From assembly GCA_023897205.1 (NCBI GenBank), contig JAHWDD010000012.1:558001-622000 (forward strand): 64,000 nucleotides of DNA, read 5' to 3'. Position numbers and translations under genes: made by a program. Under the pieces are notes generated by a model that had not been told where the DNA came from, searched no databases, and saw only the letters and a program-made list of their open reading frames with translations. Source of the DNA: Exophiala sp. HKRS030 (taxonomy: Eukaryota > Ascomycota > Eurotiomycetes > Chaetothyriales > Herpotrichiellaceae). Positions 11,121 through 23,100 of the stretch are shown here, one piece after another. Each line of letters opens with the position of its first letter. The first letter of the stretch is position 1.

Positions 11121-11874
11121 CACTACCTGGTCTGTTACGACTTATGTATGGATGTATCATGGAGCATGATTTGGTTAACGAGACCGTAGTAGGATAAATG
11201 CAACAGGGCACTAAAGTCTTCTTGCATGGATAGAAGATATGGTATATGCTGTGCACCCCGTACTAGGGAGTGCGATTACGAGTACGAGTACGAGTACGAG
11301 TACGAATACGACTTTGAAGACACATCACGTGTAAACTCACGTAAACAGGCGAGAATGGAGGTTTGGGGCCATGACGTCGAGTATTGGAATGTTAGTGCCT
11401 GGAGTGCCTCGTAACTTCTGCTACGACGACTTTAGTATCGCGGAAAATGCCATCGACTCCAGGGCTTGCACTCGCCGATCACGTTTCTAGTCCGAATGCG
11501 CGGCGCAGCCCAAACCGACATACCTCGTACCTGAACGACCTCCTACTTCACTCTTGAAAACGACCCTTCATACCATGATCCATTTGTCTTCATTATTACA
11601 CTGTGCCAGCAAACGATCCTCGTACTCCATCTGATCTTACCCGACTGCCACACTGTTGTGTGTCACTTCCTCCAGAGGCGCACTCTCCAGCACCCTCTCT
11701 CCCTCCTATATTCTTTTGATCCGACCACAACACACCCGAGCCACAAACTTTGATCAACACATCATCAATAATCACTCTGAAACACTGACTAAACCCTGAA
11801 CAAAATCATTGAATTCTCCATACAAGATCGAAACCTCCCCATTACACTCAGAATCCACATCCAAGCAAGCGAAC
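11121..11874. other. Spacer with a TACGAG microsatellite
   Basis: These 754 bp contain the repeat (TACGAG)4-TACGAA-TACGAC at 11277-11312 and then a pyrimidine-rich, CACA-rich stretch that is probably the promoter and leader of the next gene. No coding sequence is supported. Confidence 0.5.
11277..11312. repeat. Hexanucleotide microsatellite (TACGAG)n
   Basis: Four perfect TACGAG units are followed by TACGAA and TACGAC. It lies 157 bp past the stop codon of the proline-rich gene, so it may be in its 3' untranslated region. Confidence 0.9.
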
Positions 11875-12856
11875 ATGCCTAATAGAGGGCCCACCTTGAT
11901 CAATTGTATGTTGTAGACTCTCATCTTAAGCCTTTCTCACTGACGTTGGATATTTAATAGTGCCGCCTCCCCCATCTGACCCGGCCACACCCAGCGAGAT
12001 GGGCCCTGGGACTCCGAATTCGACCACCACCTCCCTCTCAACATTATCTGTCGTTGCGATCAAAGACGGTGCAATGGGCCATGGCGGCAGAGGTGCTACT
12101 TCATCAGCAAACACCCTAGAAGCCGAACGAGCCGATCGAATTTCACGTCTTGCTGGACTAGAAAGGGTCGGTGCGTCTCGGCCAACACCACTCGGGCATC
12201 TGGCTCCTGGATCGGGTGGTGTCTATGGCCAAGGCTTTGACAACGTTCCGCAGTTCAAGGAGCGCAGTACTGTTGGAAGCGCAAGTGCAACAGGCAGCGT
12301 TGGTGGTAGAACAACATGGGCTAGTGGCAGCATTGACTACGACGCAGATAAGATGAGCGAAGACCAAGAGGATGGAGTTTCCAGTACCGGTGGATTTTCT
12401 GACGAGGACAAGGCCAGCTTGGTGGGCTTCGGCGAAGGTGCAGGAAGCACCGTAAGTGGTCCAGTCTCTACGCCCTACGCCACACGCGCTTCAGTCTCTC
12501 GAACCAGTACCGGGGTCAATGCGCCATCAACACCTCGGACGGGTACGATGCCGGCTTTTGGATCAGGTCAGAGCACGCCTATGAGTGGCATCACCCCCAG
12601 CGCTGCGGCTGGCAGCATGGACCCGAAGATGATGGATGGGATGAGCTACGATCAAGACATAGTGGACACGACCATGCAACCAGCACCACCTGTTGATCAG
12701 TCTGCAGAAGGTCACGGTCACCGGTTCTCAGGATTTGGCACAGAGGTTGCTGAGGGTATCATGCGGGATAGGCTAAACCCCAGTGGCCAGCCTCATTCCT
12801 CACTGGGAAGCGCTGATGGTCAGACCTTGGGCAAGTTTCCATTCGAGAAAGAGTAG
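11875..12856 (+). CDS. Conserved low-complexity fungal protein, function unknown
   Basis: Two exons (11875-11905 and 11961-12856) encode 308 residues; the first contributes only ten codons and one base. The sequence is rich in Gly, Ser, Thr and Pro, with islands that look conserved: MPNRGPTLINLPPPP at the start, ERADRISRLAGLERV near residues 61-75, a GRTTWASGS island near 118-126, and an acidic SDEDKASLVGFGEG segment. No membrane segment, signal or catalytic motif is visible. I have the impression that similar proteins are widespread in Pezizomycotina, but I cannot name a characterised one. The tiny first exon was chosen because a GTATG donor and a TAG acceptor restore the frame and a plausible N-terminus. 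Confidence 0.72.
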
Positions 12857-13905
12857 ACCATGCTTGACTCCTTGTGATGCCTTTGCAGTGCAGACGAGAG
12901 CATTCCATGAAACCCCTCGGGTGTTTTTCTTTGCGACGAATTCTTATGGAAGAGCGGAATTTTATTTGGGATGTACGATATCACGGCGCAATGGTGATGA
13001 AGCTGGGAGCAGGTCCTGCCAATGTGAGAAGGAATCGACTCTAGAGCGTGGCGCTTTGAAGACGAGCCTTTGTAGGCCTGGTCTCTTGTTCTGTTTGGAG
13101 ACCTTGAAATGCGTTAAGATTCTTTCAGGGAATTACTTGTACTATTAGGTATCCGTAGAAGGAGCGCAATTCCATTCTGGCGGGAACTTATGTGGATATA
13201 TTGTGTTGATTGTGAATTCTCACTGGCTCTCAGGTTAATCGTAGCCATTTGATCAAATCTGAGAGGTCTTTAGCGGCGATGGTATCCGTAGCCAGAATCG
13301 GGCAACCACAAGGCTGAGATCTAGCAACAAGGCTTTGGCTCTGCACATGAAACGGGGGATGACGACCAGGTCAGCGTCAGCGAGGCTAGTAAAGTTATAG
13401 TTAACTCCTACAGTAGTTTAGGTACCTCAGGTAAGGCTACGGGCACAATTGTCTCTACGCGGTAAGTAGCCTTGGGGCTAAGAGGCTTGGAATTGGGCGC
13501 TCAGCCGAGTCAACTGACAAGCTAACACTTTTTTCTGGGCCTCGACTACAGAACTGCGCGTGGCTCCTGCGTTTGACTGTTACTCGCATTATTCACCTGT
13601 TTTCTTTGCCCTTACCGCTCTCTCCCTCTCCCTCTGCCTCTTTCTCTACCTCACTCTCTTCACCCTCCAGCAGTCCACCCAAAACAGTTTGCCCGTCTAC
13701 CGACAATAGCTGACATTGACTTGTCAAGTACGGCAAGACCCGAATTGTGACAACTCCCACAGGTGTCTTTTGTGGCAATCTCTGCCTTTCCTCCCTCTTC
13801 TTCTACCGACCCGAAATTCCCTTGACGCTCGACGATTGGTTATATCGCTCGAGTCGGTTGCGATTCCAAGCCGTTCCGCAAGCCAAAATTGCGACACTGA
13901 GCGTC
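12857..13905. other. 1.05 kb spacer upstream of eIF2A
   Basis: No reading frame here is persuasive. About 13600-13680 is strongly pyrimidine-rich (CTCTCCCTCTCCC-type runs) and the stretch up to the eIF2A start probably contains its promoter and leader. A short palindrome-rich piece (TTAGGTACCTCAGGTAAGG) lies near 13420. Confidence 0.45.
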
Positions 13906-16439
13906 ATGTCGGTCACTACGCAATTTGCCTGTACGGAGCACCTTTCCGGAAGAGAAGCAAAAAAATATGTCTACGATGCTAACTCGGTGCAACAGTTCGG
14001 ACACTCAAGGGCATCGGCGTGGTCAACGGCGCACCCAACTATGAAGCACTTTCTGGATTTCAGCGGTATGCATCACCTAGCTCGTACTGGTTCTTCCTGC
14101 CATACTGACGACTCCAGACCGGAAGGAAACCTCCGTTGTTGTGCCTACTCGCCATGTGGCAGATATTTTGCATGGGCCTCGCCCGAGAAGTAAGGTTGCG
14201 CAAGTTCATTTTTGGTAAACACCCAACACTGACTTGGATGAGGGTGAACATCATCAATGCCGACACCGGTGCAATAATCTCAACCCTCCCTGCGGAAAAC
14301 GTCTTCGAACTAGGCTTCTCACCCTTGGGAACTTACATCATCACCTGGCAGCGCCCTTCCAAGGACGAGAATGGCGATGCCGTCAAGAATCTGAAGGTAT
14401 GGCTGGTCATTGATGAAAAGGCTTTGGCGGAAGGGGTCGAAAAAGAGTCGGTTGCTCGATTTGTCCAGAAGTCCCAGACTGGGTGGAATCTGCAGTACAC
14501 CCAGGACGAGGAGTTCTGCGCGAGAGTGGTTACCAACGAAGTGCAAATCTACCAAAGCCATGACCTCACGACTGTGTGGAACAAGATTCGTGTTGAAGGC
14601 GTGGCAGACTTCGCCGTCTCTCCTGGCAAGAGTCATACTATCGCAGTCTTCGTGCCTGAGCGAAAGGTGAATTAGCCATGATTGCTACACAGACGGAAGT
14701 TAACCCGTTTCTAGGGACAACCAGCGGCTGTTCGAGTCTACAAGGTGCCAAACTTCACCACACCAGTATCTCAGAAGAACTTTTTCAAAGGTGACAAAGT
14801 CCAACTGAAATGGAACGACAATGGCACTTCTTTGATTGTGCTGGCACAAACAGAGGTCGACAAGACCGGAAAGAGTTATTATGGAGAGACTACACTCTAT
14901 TTGCTGAGTGCAAATGGAGGGTTTGATTCGAGAATCGATTTGGGTTAGTAGCTCCTTGCCTACTCTTTTCGTCGTTGAGTATCGAACTAACAATTTGTAG
15001 ACAAAGAGGGCCCAATCCACGACGTCTCATGGTCGCCAAAGTCCAATAGCTTCGCCGTGGTCTACGGATACATGCCGGCGAAGACCGTCATCTTCAACTC
15101 GAAAGCTCAGACAGTACACACTTTTCCACTTGGACCACGAAATACCGTGCTATTCTCTCCCCACGGTCGTTTCGTGCTAGTGGCTGGCTTTGGAAATCTT
15201 GCCGGGCAGATGGACATCTATGACCTGGAGAAGGATATGACCAAGATTTGCACCATCGAAGCTAGTAACGCGAGTGTGTGCGAGTGGTCACCCGATGGTG
15301 TACACATTCTCACGGCAACCACGTCACCTCGCCTCCGGGTCGATAACGGCATTCGCATCTGGCACGCTGGCGGTAACTTGATGTATAACGAGGACATGAA
15401 CGAACTGTATCATGTTTGTTGGCGTCCTCAGTCCGCAGAAATGCATCCTCTCGGCAATAATCCTCTGTCGCCTATGCCTGTACCCCACAGCAGTGCCACG
15501 CAATACATGGCAGCGAGGAAGACGCCTAGCAAGCCGGCTGGTGCATACCGACCCCCTGGAGCTAGAGGCCAAGTGACACCTCTCGCGTTTCGGCGAGAAG
15601 ATGAGGGAGGCGCTGCCTTTGTTCGTGAGGGCATTTCGTCATTCTCGAGTAATATCAATGGATTTGGCAAGTCTCGCTCACGGGTCGTTCCAGGTGCTGA
15701 ACTCGCCGAAGAGAATGGACCACTGCCACCTGGTGCTGCGCCTGGTGGCGGTGTGAGCTTGACAGGTACTGGTGAGGGAGCTGATGGAGAGCCTATGTCC
15801 AAGGCCGCTAAGAAAAATGCCAAGAAGCGAGAGGCAAAGAAGGCTGCCGCCGCCGCGGCACGTGAGCAAGGAACCAGTAACAATGGCCTTACTCCTGAGC
15901 AACATGCTAGCCGAGGAAAGAGCCCAACTCGAAGTCCGGATGGCCGTGGGCACCAGCGCAGCCGAAGCAGGAACTATGTGCCTGCTCCTGGGCTGGAGCC
16001 GCCCTCTGGATCAAAGAAGGAACGCAGTCGAAGCAATAGCAGGCGCCAGCGCGGAGACACGGCCAGTTCATCACACGGCCGCCCACACGCGAATGGTACT
16101 GTTAAGGGTCCTGGACATGGTCATGCGCAAGCGACACCCAACCAAAAGGCTCGGAACGGCAACCAATTGGCGTCAATTGACACATCTGCACAGATACCAC
16201 CCCCTCCACCGGTTCCGCAAGGGCAAGCTCCTCCCGACCTGGAGGTCACAAGCCCGTCAACTCCCGGCGGAAATCCTCAAGATAAGAAGATTCGAGGACT
16301 GTTGAAGAAGATTCGAGCGATTGAGGATCTCAAGATGCGATTTGCTGGCGGCGAGAAGTTGGAAGATACGCAAATTCGCAAGATATCAAGTGAAGATTCG
16401 GTCAGGAAAGAGCTGTCCGCATTGGGATACACTGGTTGA
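13906..16439 (+). CDS. Eukaryotic translation initiation factor 2A (eIF2A)
   Basis: Six exons (13906-13930, 13996-14065, 14118-14189, 14243-14666, 14715-14943, 15001-16439) encode 752 residues. The N-terminal ~430 residues form the WD-type propeller of eIF2A (PF08662 and flanks). Recognisable segments include PEGNLRCCAYSPCGRYFAWA, the VFELGFSPLGTYIITWQRP blade and the later EGPIHDVSWSPKSNSFAVVYG and CEWSPDGVHILTATTSPR segments. The C-terminal ~300 residues are disordered, Lys/Ala and Pro/Ser-rich, and end in a short helix (KKIRGLLKKIRAIEDLKMRF) typical of the family's C-terminus. eIF2A binds 40S subunits and can deliver initiator tRNA at non-standard starts. The first exon has only 25 coding bases, so the start depends on the first two introns, which were chosen because they rebuild QFAFRTLKGIGVVNGAPNYE. 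Confidence 0.93.
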
Positions 16440-17624
16440 AGTGATGAGGGAATCACGCATTATGGGAGAGGAAACATTGGTACCCTGGATTGACAGGTGT
16501 TCTTTTTATTTGCACTCCTGGTTGATGATCAAGACATGTGTGGTTGTGGTTAGTACAACTTACGGACCTCATTTAGGTGTCTATCAGGACTCATGGACTG
16601 TGGTGAAAGGCCAGATTTTTTGCATAGCCAGGGAACAAAGGTTTTGGTGGCCATGTAGGTCATTATAGTCTCGCTCGGACCGGCAGCGAGGGCTAAAGGA
16701 GTGATTTTGTGCGGTAGACAGAAGAAGGGAAAAAAAAGAACACAATCTTATACCCTAACAGCTGAGAAATGAAAAGAAGAGAAATTGAAATCTTCATATG
16801 CAGACGATTCTCATCTTGGGAGTATCGTCGACTGTTGGTTCGTACGGTGTACAGCAAGAGTAGGAGTAGCAGGAGTGATGATTTTGGTCAGGTATAAGAT
16901 CCCTGAGATGTAAGCCATTGTCACCACCCGGTCCCCAAAAAGAACCTTGTGGAAAAATCAGCCAGGCAGCCCCCCCCCGACCAGCCCATCTCTCGACAAG
17001 CAGTCGGGTGCGCCGCCTTTTTGTACGGCCGGAGGGTCCTTTAGGGGGACGGGCGTTGATCGACCAGACACCTTTGGAGTGTCTTTTCTGACAAGTGGAT
17101 GACGGCTTTGGCTTTTCCCCTCCTCTCCAGGATGGAAACAAGAAGACTTTTTTCCTTCCGGGGAGGAGGATCCTTTTTTTAATGTTTCGCGAGGAATACT
17201 GAGCTGACCAAGGTATCGATCTCGCCTTGGGCTCCACCTTGCATCGCGACTTGATGTGTGAATGTGAATGTGGAAAAGAAAATCATCAACACGAAAGGCA
17301 AAAAAAAGACACATAGGGGTCTCTACTAGAGGTCGGCAGGGTCCTCTCTCTTTTTTGGGTGGGAAAAGAAGTGATCGCGGAACTGAACGCAATACTGAAC
17401 AAAAGGGAAAACGAACAAGAGCAAAAACCCTTTCCCAAAAGGGAAAGAGATGGAACCGTCGACTATCAGGTTCGTGCGGAACAAGATGAGCAGCAGAGTT
17501 GGGTATCGTACAAAAGGGGGGGTGTGTGTGTGACGAAAAGCTCGAGCCATGTGTATTACGGCAAGTCCAGTCCCAAATTTTGGACAGGGGAGGTACATGA
17601 TTTGCTTTTCTTTTTGGTTTGTCT
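16440..17624. other. 1.2 kb convergent spacer between eIF2A and NUP37
   Basis: Both neighbours end here, so this is 3' flank from both sides. It contains poly-A, poly-C (near 16970) and poly-G (near 17515) runs and a GTGTGTGTG stretch. Reading frames of up to ~147 codons on the minus strand are low-complexity and I do not accept them as genes. Confidence 0.45.
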
Positions 17625-19882
17625 TCAAGTGAATAATCGCCTCTGGGACACCTGACTGCCTGGCCCGAATCTTCTGGAAGAGTTGCCGACTTTCAGAGAG
17701 GCAAACTTCGTCGGCGTAGGTGATGCCATGGCGACATCGACATCGTCACCGGCATAGTTCTCATCATCTTCATCAGCATCATCATCACCATCATTGTCGA
17801 CCTGGAACCCCACACTCTTCGTGAAGATATTCATGGGTCTGGATTTGAATGAAGTAGTAGTAGTCGTCGTAGGGCCGCGGCGGCGGCCGCCGCCGCCCAT
17901 CTGGTCCAGCAAACGGTCCATGCCGTCGACGTCGAGAACACCTGATGCAAGTAGAGCTTGGTCAGAAGCCTCTGGGCCGAGCGAAGCGGCGGCATGCGTG
18001 GACGGGTTGGAGGTGGCGTTGACTGCATCTGTCACAGGGCTCACAGATAGGATGAGGCGGTGATTGGTTTGGATGAAAAAGTCAGGCGTGGACGCCGATA
18101 TGCCAAAGAGACCCGAGGACTCGGCGCCCGCTCGTGGTTTCGGGAGCAAGCTGAAACGGAGAGGATTTTGACCACCAAGTTTCACTGCTGGTAAGCGAAC
18201 CGGTTTGATGTCGGACCTCCATACCGATTGCACTGACGATATGAAGACATTCTCGTCGCCGTAGCTTATCACGGCACATTCGTCGTGGGGCCGTCCGCTC
18301 TGGACGGCTTCTACGTAAATGCTACCTCGTGGATTCTGAGGCTTTGATGTCGTCGAGTCTTCCTTAAGCCCGCTGAAGAGACCCTCGGAACGCACTTTCC
18401 GTGTCGAAGGGGTCATGGGAGCTAGACTGCCCGACGCAGGCTGTTCCTCGGCATTCGCTGTTTTCTGCTTCGTTTCGGTAGGTGAGGATATGATTGATCG
18501 GATTGCGAACTTGGTCAATGATCCCCCATGGATCCCTGAGATATTGGCCTGCCCCCGGATCAAGTTCGCTCCTGTGTTGGACGAGGACGGCCCGACAGCT
18601 TCAAGGTCCCATATGCCCCATTCGCCATCCTCGAGTAAAGCTAGTATGGCCCGTCCTTCAGCAACCCAACGCGCGTCGAGGACGCCTTTCCTCCTTGATG
18701 TGACATTGCCGCCGGTATTCGATAGAAAAGGCGGGAGGAAGCTCATGAGGAACTTCCCACGAGAGCTGCTTGCAGTCTTCGTAGACCGTGTCGTAGAAAC
18801 AGAATCGGCAGTGGCAGTGGAACCTCTTCGCTCACGAGAATAGGTGGGAAATACTTGATACAGCTTGACGCACGAGGCAGACGAGAGGGTAATGAGTAGG
18901 CTGGAGTGCCGTTCGGCGGGATACGAGCATGTGTTGAACGCCAACTTTGCACTCATAGCAGACGACCGTAGATATTGCCTCCTGATGGGCAAGTGATGCT
19001 CGGGTGCTGACGAGATTGAGTGAGACTGCACCGGTACCTGGTGGATGAGTAGCAATCCTCCTCCGGTGGACGAGATGCTGGCTATGAGTAAGGACCATTG
19101 GCGTGAAATTGAGGACTGATCGGCTTTTGAGCCAACATGACTCCCTTGTTGTTGCTCGCTGCCATCTTTCTCATCCTGGACGCTCGCAGTGTGCGTAATC
19201 GCGATGTCTGATATGAAATCTTGGTGCGAATTTGGTCCGTAGATCTTGATGGTATCGATTCCCAGCTTGGATGCATCCTCTTCACCTGGGGCAGGGGGAT
19301 TCAGGGGAGCACAGATGAGGCGAATACTAAGGTCTGCACAAGCCACAGTCACCACGATATGGTCTAGGTACAGTGAGGGCCACGACTCAGGAGGAGCTTG
19401 CTCGAGGTCCTTCACAATATTGGGCACCGCGATACGTACCGCCGCCGTGCCCAACGGGATGTCAATACACCTCAGGAAATCTGCGTATGGTGCGGCTGGG
19501 TCTATTTCCTGCTCTTCCTGCTCGAATTCGGCCGGCGCTGGAGGATGTCCTTTTCTCGGTCGGTCATCATCATCGTCATCGTCCAGATCAATCACCATGG
19601 CATCTGCCTTTGCAGTCCCGTTGACCTTGGCGGGTACAGCATCCTTCCTAGCCGGTCTGAAGGATTTCCCAGCATACCAGGCGATGCGGACACCTTCGTC
19701 GTGACCGTATATTACGACAGTGGAACCATTGGAGGATTGTCGAGGATAGACGTGCGCATCGTAGGCTTCATGTGGGAGGTCGTAGCTGTGGGTTGTTGTC
19801 AATTGACGCGGTGAGTATCAAGGACGGGATCGACTTGCCTCAACTGGAACCGATCCTTTTGTTTGAGCACTGTACGCTCCAT
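17625..19882 (-). CDS. Nuclear pore complex component Nup37 (fungal long form)
   Basis: Two exons on the minus strand (19882-19839, 19785-17625) encode 734 residues. The N-terminus MERTVLKQKDRFQLSYDLP, followed by NGSTVVIYGHDEGVRI, matches my recollection of Aspergillus Nup37, which is also near 750 residues; metazoan Nup37 is much shorter. Short propeller-like segments follow (HIVVTVACADLSIRLI; WSLLIASISSTGGGLLLI; RAILALLEDGEWGIWDL). A poly-Asp run (DLDDDDDDD) lies near residue 88, and Gly/Arg-rich and acidic stretches lie near the C-terminus. Nup37 sits in the Y-shaped Nup107-160 scaffold, where it binds Nup120/160. The single intron (19786-19838) appears to be GC-AG (AG|GCAAGT donor). It is divergently paired with APC1. 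Confidence 0.78.
19786..19838 (-). other. GC-AG intron in NUP37
   Basis: The minus strand reads AG|GCAAGT at the donor and CCCACAG at the acceptor, 53 nt apart. Without removal the frame meets a TGA at the end of this segment. Splicing joins FQL to SYDLP, as in homologues. GCAAGT is the usual consensus of GC-type donors. Confidence 0.7.
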
Positions 19883-20180
19883 GGTCGGCGAAAATACTCT
19901 GCTTGAACACACAAGGATAAGAGTTGTCGTAGAGAGAGGTTCGCCGTCTTGTCCTATGCGGAATGGCAAAGTTGCATGTATCGATTGTTTCTCCAATTCG
20001 CGTCAAAGCGCGTCAGGGCAGCTTTTGACTGACTTCACCGTGTGTTTGATTTGAACAGCCACAGAATCCTACGACGACAGGATCATGGATTCAAGACGAT
20101 AAATACAATTATGGCCTGCGTACCTTCGATCTCACAATCTCTTCTAATGTCGACCCCTCGACCGTCTCGCTTCTTCAACC
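19883..20180. promoter_or_regulatory. Shared divergent promoter of NUP37 and APC1
   Basis: The two start codons are 298 bp apart on opposite strands, so both promoters must lie here or overlap the genes. The heptamer CGCGTCA occurs at 19999-20005 and again at 20009-20015, exactly 10 bp apart. No clear TATA box is seen. Confidence 0.55.
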
Positions 20181-23100
20181 ATGACTTCAGTGCAATCGCT
20201 GGGCCTCCGTGAACCCAGCGCTCTACAATATCTGGTCACCGAGTCCATCCTCCCTCCAGACCCTGCACCGTCCCTGTACAGATGGTCTGTCTCTCAAAGA
20301 CGTCAAGCTGATGGATACGGTCTTGTTGAAGAGGAAGTACTGATCACTGATCACTGCGTTGTCTGGTCTTGCAATGGCGTCGTTCAACGAGTCTTAGACT
20401 TAGCTGTGGAAGGCGAGACTATCTCACATGCATTTATATCGACATTCGCTCTTAGTCAACCGGCAGAAGGCGAAATTGTTTGCAAGCAGGAAGAGCTCCA
20501 GAATGTCGACAAGCGTGCTTTGGTGGCCGTCTTAAAAACACAAATCCATATCTTTCTGCTCTCGGGCGACACATATATTGTGCCGCTGTCTTTCGATATC
20601 GAGTCGGCTCACCCTTGCCCAGGTGGTTTCATTCTGCAACGGAAGCTGGAGTCAGATGAGGATCTCGGCAACCCGCTACAACTTCAACAAGACCTCAGCA
20701 CCATCAATGAGACTCTCACTTCTTTCGGAGGCAACAGTTCGAGACCGTCTATTGTACTCCCATCGAGCCAGAGATGGATTCCACAATCGAAGTTGTCGAC
20801 GTCTGCGGGTATGCCAAGGACTTATTCGTATACTCAGCTCATGTCAGAGTTGGGTCTTGTTGTCCACAGCACGAATCGTATGGGGGAGCCTTTGGACGAA
20901 TGTAAGGCGTTACCAAGAACCGAGAGACTTCTCTTCGTTTCACGTCATGACGACTTTGACCTGAGTTATGGGAGTGAAATACCACCTGTCTGTCTGGCTC
21001 TGACCATCGATGAGAAGTCGTCATTCACGTTGTGGCAGGTGAGTCCAGATGTCGTCAGTAAAGGCTCGGAAAGGCACCGGAGCAGCCACAACCTAAAGCC
21101 ACGGTCTTCTTTGAGGAAAAGTTCAAACATATACAGACGTGATCAGACTGGTACGAGCCACCCTACCAGACGGCCAGGCGACCTTAGAGAGAGCCTCGGC
21201 GTCGTTGGCGACAAGCAATATTCCGAAGGAGGGCTTTTTCCATCTACCCAGGAGCAGGCATCGTTCCAGTCAAATGACTTGGCTTCTCAGCTTGGTCCGG
21301 AATTCGGCGATGTTGGTGTTCAGACTCGTTCTGCACGACGAATCAGTTCGATGCTTGCGCGTACAGACCTTGGATCTGCAGCGGATCGAGGAAGTTTCAA
21401 CGACTTAGGCATTGGCGCTGGCGGTCGCCAGAGTCTAAACAGGACCGGAAGACGTGGCGAGTCTATTGGAAGTTTCACTGACCGACACAGCTTTGGATTT
21501 CGACGCAGAAGCTCATTCCCAACCAACACCTCGGTCTTCAGCACTGGAACCTCGTTCCTTGACATGTCTGCACGTGGCCTGCTTGAAGATATGGACCCAT
21601 TAAAGCAGTCTACACGCGGTGAAGACGAGACTTACGATGGTGCTGCGTCCGACCTTCCCAGGGATATTGGATTCTTCAAGTTAAAGTCATTTCCTCGAAG
21701 TCAATTGTCAGATGATGTCGATTCTCTTTGTGATATAAAAGTCGTGACTCTCCAAAACCCGAATCTACTACATCAGGATACTCAACAACCAAAAGAGCTT
21801 TATACGGGGATCATGGACAAATCTCGGCAGGAACTTATTCTTGTCCGGATTCTAGTCAAGACTCGTTCGAGTCGGACAAGGAAAACATCTTTAGAGTTCA
21901 AAGTTACGGAAGTCCGCAAGTTGCCTGGAATCAAGGACGTTTGCAAGATTGTTGATGGCACAATACAGCGCCTTGTGGTACTGACTGAGTCACGTTCAAA
22001 GATTGTCTCTCTTCAACTTGAAGCACCATGGTCACCGCCCTTCCGTTTTGAACTCCCGCCGAGGATTGCGATGCATGATCCCTTCACGAGTTCATATTCT
22101 TTTAGCACCAGGAAGGATAAAGACACAGGGCTCAGGCGAAGCATACCGGGCACAGGCGTAAACGCACAATCGCTGCTCGAGTCTGGAACTAGCGGTCAGA
22201 TGTATGTGATTGACCAAGATCTACGTCGCCATGCTATACAGCTACAGCTTGCTCCTCGCGATCCGCTTGTCCTCGATATCCTCAAGATGTGCGACCTCGT
22301 GCTTAGTTCAAGAGAGCAAGAAAGCTTGCTTGTTGCCTTCTGGGAAGTGTCTCAATGGCTGAATGACAAAGAATCCTCAGCACCATCGGATTGGCTAGCT
22401 ATTGTTGTGGTCCTCTTCTCCCTTGCTGTACCTTTCCTCAAAACCCAGCACCGACAGTCTACGCCTAGCCATCGACGGAAGAAGAGTGCACTTCTTCGAT
22501 CCAGCAGTGGGAGCGCCATTGACCTCACGAATTATGATACGATGCATAACGAAGATCGAAATACGAATTCGCATGATGGATTGCGCAGTCCAGCTTGGGC
22601 TTGGCTCCATCCAAAAAACCAAGCAATCTCTGCAACAGGAGGGAGGTCGAAATCGTCATCCAAGATTTTAAATTCCTCTGCATTTCATGAACGACTTAAC
22701 GAGAAGAAAAATACCTTCATAATAGACGCCGTCGCCCTAGCGGCGGAGTATTTACAATCTCCATTTGGGGAGAATGCATTTGGCCCTGAAGGGTATCTTC
22801 CTACCTCCATCAGCAAAGACCGCGAGCAGCGTTGCAACACCATTCCGAGCATTCTAGTCGGCTTGCATCTCCTCTATGAAGAAAGCAAGCTCGACGTGAC
22901 AGCCTCTGCCAGATCTGGAAAGGCAAACGGTAATTTAATCATGGTCATGGCTCAATTGGGATCCTGGCTTCAGTGGAAAGACTGGACAGCTAGCACTGGT
23001 TCATATTACCAATTTGAAGCAGTGGAAAGTGACGATTGTGTGTATGACCTTTCAGTCATTGAGGGTCTTTCCATGCCCGCCCAGCCCTTCATGCCGCCTT

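Noticed and set aside
16794..17392. Overlapping minus-strand frames of 144-147 codons past the NUP37 stop
   Set aside because: They lie in the 3' flank of two convergent genes, are built on poly-A/C/G runs, and have no family resemblance.
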